Of a stretch of DNA of 64,000 bases, positions 56,713 to 64,000 are shown piece after piece. The DNA comes from Euryodendron excelsum (Eukaryota; Streptophyta; Magnoliopsida; Ericales; Pentaphylacaceae): NCBI GenBank assembly GCA_033060915.1, contig CM065388.1:28601001-28665000 (forward strand), in the 5' to 3' direction. The translations under genes were made by a program, and so were the position numbers. Below the pieces are notes generated by a model. It ran no database searches and was not told the origin of the DNA. It saw only the letters and a list, made by a program, of their open reading frames with translations. How positions within the stretch are numbered: position 1 is the stretch's first letter; each line of letters starts with the position of its first letter.

Positions 56713-57064
56713 GCAACCTTCATAAGTGCGGTCATAACCTTTATTTCAAATCAAATACCCTTTTCAAAACTCTTTCTCAAATCAAACTATCTTTCCAAAA
56801 TCAAGTTTCAAAAACTTCTAATCTCTCAAAAATCAAATTTCAAACACTCTTAAAATCCTTTACAAAAAATGTGGATCATGCATCATTTATCTAAAAAGTG
56901 ATGACCAAACCCACTTTCCAAAAATTTTAAAGTGGATAACAAGTGGACATTTAGTAACGGAAGATTCAAGTGAGTGAACTGAGGGTAGATATGCATATAG
57001 GTACCGAAAGGGCGGGGTAGGGTGATAATTTTCAGATATCCTCCCTACACGTAACCACCTAGAT

Positions 57065-58965
57065 TGTCACGCCCCGATTTTTTGCACTCGAGCGTGAGAA
57101 ACACACACGGTACTCTATCGTTAGAACTCATCCTTATAGAAGGACGAGTGTGACTATGTTTAAATTGGAGATTAATTTGATTAAGGGCTTTTGAAAAAAG
57201 GTTTGGAGTCGCCACCAAACTTTGTTAATGTGAGTTAGGTCACTTAAAACAAAGTAAAGTCCGAAAACATAAACTTAAGGCTTTTGAATAGGTTTTGGAA
57301 AAACTTCCTCAAGAGAGGATTTTTTTTTTTTAGAGAAACGGGTTGGTTGGCAACCTTTGGAGAATGTTTAAGCCCTTTTATAAAATGACTCTGGTTTTGG
57401 TGTTTTGAAAACAATGATCTATGGTTTAAGGGTTGGTTACGTATAGGGAATATGCACTAGGCTATCACCATATCCTGCCCTTGCGGCACCTACATGTCTT
57501 ATCACCCTAGGTTCACTCATTTAGAATCTCCGGTTATTAAATGTCCAATTATATCCACTTTAAAAATTGTAGAACGAGATCTATGCCATCACTTTAAGGA
57601 TAATGTGATGCATGATATGTAAGTGAAAGAGAAGAAATTGGAAAGAGATTTTGAGAAAAGAAATTGGAGTTTTGAAAAAGGTTATGAATGCACCCATGAG
57701 GGTCGCTTACGTATCCCTTTATTGGGAATCAGGTCAGTCGTAGTTCAGACTCGGGGTTCGATTTTAAAAATATACACTTTAGGGTCTTGTTTGATTTGAA
57801 AAGACACTTTGGGGCCTTCGAAAAGTTTGACTTGAAGAGGGTTTAATTTGAACTTTGATTGGAAGATTGGAAATTGATATTTGGTTTAAAATTGACTTTG
57901 ATTTGAAATCGAACTTGAGTTGACTCTGCAATAAAACTTGGACTTGTTTTGAAAAGTTTGTATCAAATTTTGAAATTATCTTGACTTGAATTGGAGTTTG
58001 AAAACCATCTTGATTTAGACTTAATTAAGACTTAGAAAAGAGTTGAAGTTTCCTAACTTAGGGTTAGGGCTCAACTAAGGCTTAAGTATCCAAGTGTTTT
58101 AAACATGCAATTGAAATAGAAAGGTTTGATTTTAGAAAGCTTCAAATTAGGAAGATTCTATTTTAGAAAAGTTTTATTTTAGAAAAGTTTCTATTTTAGG
58201 AAAGATTTGATTTTGAAAAGATGAAATTTGAAAAATTGAGTTTGAAAAGGTTTGACCTATCCTAGGTTTGAGTTAAATGTCTCACTTTTCTAAAATGATT
58301 ATAATCATGAGAAGACTAGAACTATTCTAGGGTTATGATTTTGAAAACAACTAGGGTTTAAAATCCTTATATGAACTTTGATGGTCTCATTGAATGTAAC
58401 ACTTTCTAAAACAATCCTAACCATTCCATAGTTAGAATCATCTTAGGGTTGTGGTTTTGAAAACAAGTAAGGTTTGAAACCCTAATATGGACTACAATGG
58501 TCTCATTGAATATAACACTTTCCTTAAATAGCCCTAATCATGGAATGATTAGAATCATTATAGGGATGTGGCTTAGAAAACAGCTTTTTTGGATGCAAGT
58601 TTTAAAGAATACTTTTGAATGCGATATTAAATACAATGCATGAACACAACAACCACAATACAATTGGGACATTATCATACAAGGCTTGGTTTCACCATAT
58701 AATCAAGGGGGTCAGACCCACACCATCTTAGGTGTAACTTGAAGAAAATACCTGACATGGTGACCTCCTCCAAGGCCTTCATAGTTGTGAACCGGAAGGC
58801 CCTTGTTTCATACACATAAAAAAATGAGGTAGAAGATGTGGATTAAAATAGATAATAGCCCAAATAGACTTGGAGGGAGAAGAGAGAGAGGGGGATTACA
58901 TAAAAATAAATAGAACCCTACCTTATTGAGACTTGTTTTGACTTGAAACTTGAGAACTCTTGAAG
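57065..58965 (-). mobile_element. L10: 3' LTR lacking its U3
   Basis: L10 begins (plus strand) TGTCACGCCCCGATTTTTTG, the LTR 3' end, and matches other copies through the hairpin-rich end, the module and the AGAGAGAGGGGG tract near 58890. Past about 58965 it turns into GAAA-rich internal-type sequence. The whole U3, TATA box and LTR start (about 2-3 kb) are missing. The right boundary is approximate. Confidence 0.65.
57708..57760 (-). other. Two-hairpin module in L10, partly decayed
   Basis: On the minus strand, hairpin 1 is CGAAC..GTCTG with a mismatch. The outer stem of hairpin 2 is CTACG/CGTAA with one mismatch. The inner stem TCCC/GGGA is kept. Confidence 0.45.
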
Positions 58966-60554
58966 ACAAAATGTTTAGAAAATTATTTTGACTTGAAACT
59001 GTTAGATTTTTTTTTAAAGAAAAACGTTTACAAAATTCGTTTTGACTTGAAACTTGAAGCTTTTGGACGAAAATTTTTAGGAAAACTTATTTGAGTTTTG
59101 AAAATTGATTTTGAATTTGAAAGAAAGAAAGGTTTTTTTTTTTTTTTGGTTTTGAATTTGAAAGTTAAAACTTTTTGTAAACAAGCTTTGAAAACTTTTT
59201 GAAATTTTGAGAAATGATTTTTGAAATTGACAAGAAGCTAGAGCTTTCAACTTTGAAATCGATTTTGAAATTAAAATTGAACCTGAAACTTTTTGTAGAG
59301 AAGATATGAAAATGTTTGAACTTGAAAATACTTTTGAATTTGAAAGAAAGCTAGAGCCTCCGTTTTGGAATGAATTTTGAATTTGGAATGGAAACTTTTG
59401 ATGGATAAAAGTTTTGAAAACTTTTTTTTTTCTTTTGAAATTTTGAAATTTGAAAGAAAGCAAGAGTTTTCGCCTTTGAAAGATTTTGATTTGTTTTGAT
59501 TTGATTTGGTAAGAATCATACATTTGCTTTGTTGAGAGACTTTGGAAATGATTTGAGACTGGGAAATTACGAGAGATTTTTTCATGCTTGTTGGAGAAGG
59601 AAACATTTGTGACCTCTTGGACTAAGATATCTGGAGACTGTAATGCTTGGTGCTTGGTGGTTTAATTCTACTTTTGCTCGGCATGGCAGGATTCTTGTTT
59701 ACATATCTTCTAAGGGGTTTTGCTCATCTGAAGTTGAATGTCTTGACTTGATTTCTTGAGGAAATGCGGTCTCTTTTTGAAAAGTTTGAGGTATCTGGAA
59801 GGTCGAACATCTTTGGCTAGTTCGTTTTGAATGGATCAACTGGTTTGGAAAAGAGGTACAGGGTGTGGCATTGCCCTAGTTTTCATGGTTTCAAAAAGGT
59901 TGATTAGGAGGTCAAGGGTGGGCCATTGCCCCATTCTTTATTTCTTGTCAACTATAGACGGCGCGATAATGGCTCAGGCTGTTGAGGCTGGCTTCATTGG
60001 TTGAGTAGCATAGATAGTTTAATTTCTTATCCGGGAGGACTGCAGATAGTTTAGGCTCTTATCCAAGAGCAGTGCTGACTTGCTAGCTGAGTTGAAATTA
60101 GTTGCCCCAGGTTGATCCATAGAGAATCTGATAATGTCCTGGAGATCAGAAGACTGAGACCTTAGGATCACTGAGTTATGTAGTGCGAGGGGGCATGCCT
60201 TATGGAGTCAGAGAGTCTTATGATGATGAATGGAAGATATGGTTTGTTCAAATGGACTTCCTATAAGTTAAGTTGTGTTTAAGGTTTTTGGCTTCTGACC
60301 TGCCCCAGTTGTGCTGTACTCTGGATGACTGGATGCTTCAAATAATCTATGGATGACTAGATGTGTTAGATTGCTAGATGTTTTTAATAGTTAGATACTT
60401 TGGGTAGTTGAATATTATGGATGGATGGGTAATGAACTTTGTCAGGTTTCGACATTAGGATGTTGGGCTTGAAGACACCTCGGGACCTGAGAAAGCTTAG
60501 GGGGATGCCCTTTAACTTGTGCATATCTCAACATTTTATTAGCAATATCAAGAT
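58966..60554 (-). mobile_element. Internal region of the L10 element (non-coding)
   Basis: Minus-strand sense. 58966-59520 is AT-rich with repeated GAAAGAAAGCTAGAG-like segments, comparable to 20600-21650. 59897-59960 matches the type-B internal region at 19807-19862. No gag or pol is recognised. The frames 59077-59523 and 59271-59606 on the minus strand are K/F/S-rich low complexity. The right side is cut by L11. Confidence 0.55.
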
Positions 60555-61436
60555 TGTAAGTACCCCATTTTTGCCCGCTCACCAATCTCCAGTCTAACCG
60601 TACTCACATTCAAATTGACATAGACACATTTATATCAAAACTAGTTTACAGACTCAATCCAATCAATCAATTGTTTCGTGGGCTTGCCGAGCCCAATAGA
60701 GACAAAATGACTAAAATGCCCTTTGCAGTATTGCTCGGTCCAATTCCAATTGGCATGTCTTCCTAAAGACAGTAAGCCCCTATTTCAACCTTAATTCCAA
60801 TTCCAATTCCAATTCTAGTCCAAGTCAATCAAACTCAATCTAGCATGTCTTTTGAGAAAGTTGATCTTTCAGACAGTAAGTTCATCTAGTTTGGCACGTT
60901 TTCTGAGAAAACTCCTCGGAACGATAAGTCCTTTCAAACTTGTCAACTAGGACGGAAACCAAGTCCCTAAGATGGTAGAATGGTTCACTTTTGGCACCTG
61001 TTAGCCCGCCAATGTAGAAAGCCTGTTATTCGGCACGACTTTTGAGAAAGTTATTCCCTTAGATGGTAAGTCCATCTAGTTCAACATGTTTTTTGAGAAA
61101 ACTCCTTGAAATAATAAGTCCCTTAAAACCTATGAACCGGGATGGAACCCAAATCCCCAAGATGGTAGAACGGTTCACTTTTGGCGCCTACTAGCCTACC
61201 AATATAGAATGTCAGTTATTCAGCACATTTTTCGATAAAATTGATCCCTCAAACGATAAGACCATCCAACAGCTTCCTGAGATCAGGTAATCTCTAGAAT
61301 GAATGCACACCGTCAGAGTGACGAAAACACTCGCAAATATCGCAACTGCCAGAGTGGCAGAAACACTCGTAAACAGGTTGACATTGGGAATTACCAACAA
61401 AACCCCTATGTCACGGGACTGAACACGTCTCTTGGC
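60555..61436 (+). mobile_element. L11: LTR start, interrupted by L12
   Basis: L11 starts TGTAAGTACCCCATTTTTG. It has paired segments with GTCTTCC..AAGAC and GGCACG(T)TTTTCTGAGAAA, and CCGTCAGAGTGACGAAAACA units near the end. It is type A-like. The rest lies beyond the window. Confidence 0.75.
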
Positions 61437-61672
61437 TGTAAGCACCCCATTTTTGACCGCTCGGCAGTCTACACTCCGTCCAGATTTGTTTTCAAGTCAT
61501 TGTGGACATATTCCAATCGAAACCAATCCTCTAGGTCCAAATTTCGCCTTTCCATCGCTTCGCGGGCCTGTCAGGCCCAAATAGAGGCAAATGACCAAAA
61601 TGCCCTTAGGGGCATTGTCCTTTCTTATTCCAATTCCAATCCCTCTCTCGAGACAGTTTATTCCTCGAGACG

Positions 61673-62215
61673 GTCCGAGTAGCAAAACTACTCATAAAAC
61701 CGTTAGAGTGGCGGAAACACTCACAAAACCGTTAGAGTAGCGAAAGTACTCACAAAACCGTTAGAGTGGCGGAAACACTCAAAACCCAGGCACATCTCTT
61801 TAGAGACGGTAAGACCCCTTTCCAATCCCACTCTCGAGACAGTTTATTCCTCGAGACGGCTCCAATCCAGGCACGTCTCTTCGGAGACGGTAAGACCCCT
61901 TCCAATCCCACTCTCGAGACAGTTTATTCCTCGAGACGGTCCGAGTAGCAAAACTACTCACAAAACCGTTAGAGTAGCGGAAATACTCACAAAACCGTTA
62001 AAGTAGCGAAAATACTCACAAAACCGTTAGAGTAGCGGAAATACTCACAGAACCGTCCGAGTAACGGAAATACTCAACCCCGTCCGAGTAGCGGAAATTC
62101 TCAACCCCATTAGAGTAGGAGAAATACTCAACCGTTAGAGTAGCGGAAATACTCACAAAACCATTAGAGTAGCGGAAATACTCACACCGTGAGAGTGGCG
62201 GAAATACTCAAAACC
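61673..62215 (+). repeat. GAGTA hairpin array in L12, about 30-bp units
   Basis: The unit is AACCGTTAGAGTAGCGGAAA followed by TACTCACAAA. Each forms GAGTA-loop-TACTC. About a dozen units fall in two blocks (61673-61790 and 61935-62215), separated by two 81-bp accordion units (61795-61940). Confidence 0.85.
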
Positions 62216-62279
62216 TAGGTCAACACCAGTGTCTGTTAGCTCACTTCGGTGAAAAATGACCAGACTACCCTTAGGACCT

Positions 62280-62800
62280 TTTTCGAGACTTTTTGGTCAA
62301 GATGACCATTTTGCCCCTAAGCATCCGAATGCCCTGGGAACCACACCTGCCCTGGGTATCAAACTGGTAACCTCCTGAGAATACTTTTTATAGTATTCTC
62401 AACCTTCCTTTACCTTTCCGGACCATTCCGAGTCAGTTCCGGCCAACCCGGTACAAAATGACCGTTTTGCCCCTAGAGGGCCGGTCTCCTTCGACCACAC
62501 CGGCTCTGGGTATCAAACCGGTAATGTTCCGAGAATACTTTTTATAGTGTTCTCAACCTTCCTTTACCTTTCCGGATCATTCCGAGTCAGTTCCGGCAAA
62601 CCCGGTACAAAATGACCGTTTTGCCCCTAGTGGGCCAGTCTCCATTTCCGACCACGACAGCCCTGGGAATCAAACCGGCAACCTCTAGGAACATTCTAAA
62701 TAATGTTTCCAGATCCCAAGTCTTTTCCCAGGACAATCCAAGTTCGCCCCGGCAGTTTTCCGGTCTGATTGACCGTTTTGCCCCTAAAGGCCCGGTCAAC
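62280..62800 (+). repeat. U3 repeats of about 155 bp in L12, 4 units
   Basis: GACC(A/G)TTTTGCCCCTA occurs at 62302, 62459, 62612 and 62770. Units include CTCAACCTTCCTTTACC and GGTATCAAACCGGTAA variants. Confidence 0.85.
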
Positions 62801-63038
62801 CTTTCTGACCCACCTTATCTTCATTTTTCAAGTCAAATACCTCCAGGACACTATTTTAAGTGTTCCTACTTCTTTCCAGCCTTCTGGGTCACTCCCGGCT
62901 CCTTCAAATCATTCCCGGACTTTCCGGAGTCACTCCTAGTGAAGCCAGGCTAAAGATTGCATGGTAGTCACTAGTACAGGCGCCCAAATCTAGTCAAAGA
63001 TACGTTGCTTGCCGACCTTAATTGTTTCCTAAATGGCT

Positions 63039-63137
63039 GGCACCACTAGTAGTGGCGCCAAACCAAAAAATGGCCTGGCGCCACTCCTAGTGGCGGCAGT
63101 GTATAATTTAGCCTAGCCCCACTGCAACAGGCGCCAG
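63039..63137 (+). promoter_or_regulatory. Three U3 palindromes in L12
   Basis: Inverted repeats at about 63039-63060, 63075-63097 and 63113-63137 have centres 37-38 bp apart, ending about 15 bp before the TATA box. Confidence 0.8.
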
Positions 63138-63151
63138 GTTTGTCTTCCCTC

Positions 63152-63159
63152 TATAAATA
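63152..63159 (+). promoter_or_regulatory. TATA box of L12
   Basis: TATAAATA within CTCTATAAATACAGAGCC. Confidence 0.75.
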
Positions 63160-64000
63160 CAGAGCCTCGTTCAATGTGAAAAGGGTCTGCAAACTTAACC
63201 TAAAAATCCTATATTTCGATATACAAAGCTCGAGCACCTCTAAAACCCTAGCCTCCCTAGGCTTTCCCAAACCCTAGCCACTATACACAAACCCTAGCCT
63301 CCTATACACTCATACACTCCCCCACACACTCATACACTAGCCTTCAACCACTCTTTGAAGACTTGAAGAGCTGCCATCCAAAGCTTGAAGACAATTCTTG
63401 AGGACTGAAGGTGAAGATCAGGACAAAGACCGAAGACTGAAGACCGAAGACAAGCAAGGCGCGCAATTTAAAGAAGATACAAGGTAGGCTTTCTCTTTAA
63501 ATTTCCGCATTCCCCCCCTCTCTCTTCTCTCTCCTAACCCACTTGGGTTTTCTCTATTTTAATCCCCCATCTCTTTCCCGCCCTTTCTTTGCATGCTTGA
63601 AATAAGGGGATTCCCGGTCCATGTATAGGATTGGGTTATTGGAGAGTCACCGTGTCGGGGGCTTTCTTCTAGTCTAACCAAAGACCACGTGGGTCCAGCC
63701 CCCTTGATTATGTGGTGAAGCCTTAACCTTGTATGTTCACGACCCCAAATTGCATTGTGCATATCATAGTCTTGCATCTTCCGAAATTCGTTTTCAAACT
63801 CGTTTTCAAAATCGTTTTCAAACTTGTTTTCAAAATTGCATCAAAATCTCTTTTTCAAAAACTTGTTTTCAAAACCATGATTCTAGGGTGATTCTAGCCT
63901 TTCCATGGCTAGGGTTGCTTTAGGAAAGTGTTACATTAAAAGTGACCCTTTTGGTCTATATTTTCAAACCTTATTGTTTTCCAAAACCACTTTCTTAAAG

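Larger units (their letters stand above)
53241..57064 (+). mobile_element. L9: type-B-like LTR, truncated by the L10 insertion
   Basis: L9 starts TGTGAGCACCCC and is interrupted at ACGTAACCACCTAGAT, where other copies continue with the GGTTGCC segment. Its U3 shares GTCAGAGTGAC segments with type A and a GCGTATCACAGACACT palindrome (near 54447) with type B, so it looks intermediate. It has palindromes, a TATA box, a poly-C run and half of the hairpin module. The continuation lies beyond the window. Confidence 0.8.
61437..64000 (+). mobile_element. L12: type-A LTR, runs off the window
   Basis: L12 starts TGTAAGCACCCC inside L11, with a possible left target duplicate TTGGC. It has a GAGTA hairpin array, an 81-bp accordion, four 155-bp repeats, three clean palindromes and a TATA box, then the transcribed part up to the first GTTTTCAAAA repeats. 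It is less degraded in U3 than L1 or L2. Whether it is a solo LTR cannot be seen. Confidence 0.85.

Noticed and set aside
59077..59606. Minus-strand frames of 148 and 111 residues
   Set aside because: They overlap each other in different frames of a GAAA-rich stretch, with biased composition and no conserved motif.
61673..62215. CRISPR-like spacing of repeats
   Set aside because: Units are directly adjacent without unique spacers, in a plant LTR; it is a tandem array.

Overview
This is plant nuclear heterochromatin built almost entirely from nested LTR retrotransposons. I see no intact host gene and no RNA gene. A plant origin follows from Athila-type Ty3/gypsy gag-pol remains, a plant hAT transposase relic and an endogenous caulimovirid fragment. 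A woody eudicot with a large genome is my guess. The species cannot be read from the sequence.

About 70% of the window is one family of giant LTRs, usually 4.8-5.3 kb. The plus-sense ends are TGTAAGCACCCCATTTTT and GGGCGCGACA. I count twelve copies, named here L1-L12 from left to right (L7 is the outer copy of the L7/L8 pair). There are two subfamilies. Type A (L1, L2, L5, L6, L7, L12, probably L11) has U3 palindromes of the form GGCGCCACT-n3-AGTGGCGCC. Type B (L3, L4, L8, L9) has TGCGCATGT-n3-ACATGCGCA. Five copies (L2, L4, L6, L7, L8) are solo LTRs with visible 5-bp target-site duplications. Copies repeatedly insert into each other: L2 in L1, L4 in L3, L8 in L7, L10 in L9, L12 in L11. Four of these five pairs are in opposite orientation. 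The internal regions that remain (1-1695, 18292-21743, about 58966-60554) are non-coding apart from a decayed antisense ORF, so the visible elements are non-autonomous. Placement near the Tat/Ogre lineage is tentative.

Layout: 1-1695, internal 3' end of an element with its polypurine tract; 1696-11982, its 3' LTR L1 split by solo LTR L2; 11983-18291, LTR L3 split by solo LTR L4; 18292-20347, type-B internal region with a 69-bp tandem array; 20348-20381, the first 34 bp of a 3' LTR cut off at a recombination junction; 20382-21743, type-A internal 3' end; 21744-25695, its 3' LTR L5; 25696-37965, an Athila-lineage element on the minus strand, with reverse transcriptase interrupted by solo LTR L6 (29812-34808); 37966-41000, unassigned sequence with an eroded hAT transposase; 41010-43169 and 52937-53240, an endogenous pararetrovirus relic split by L7/L8; 53241-64000, the nested series L9, L10, L11, L12, the last running off the window.

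All genes present are transposon or viral pseudogenes. The most interesting signal is non-coding. The transcribed part of nearly every giant LTR carries a two-hairpin module whose stems differ in sequence between copies but keep base pairing, which looks like selection on RNA structure. Upstream of each TATA box sit two to four palindromes spaced about 37-38 bp apart; their sequence changes between subfamilies while the spacing is kept.
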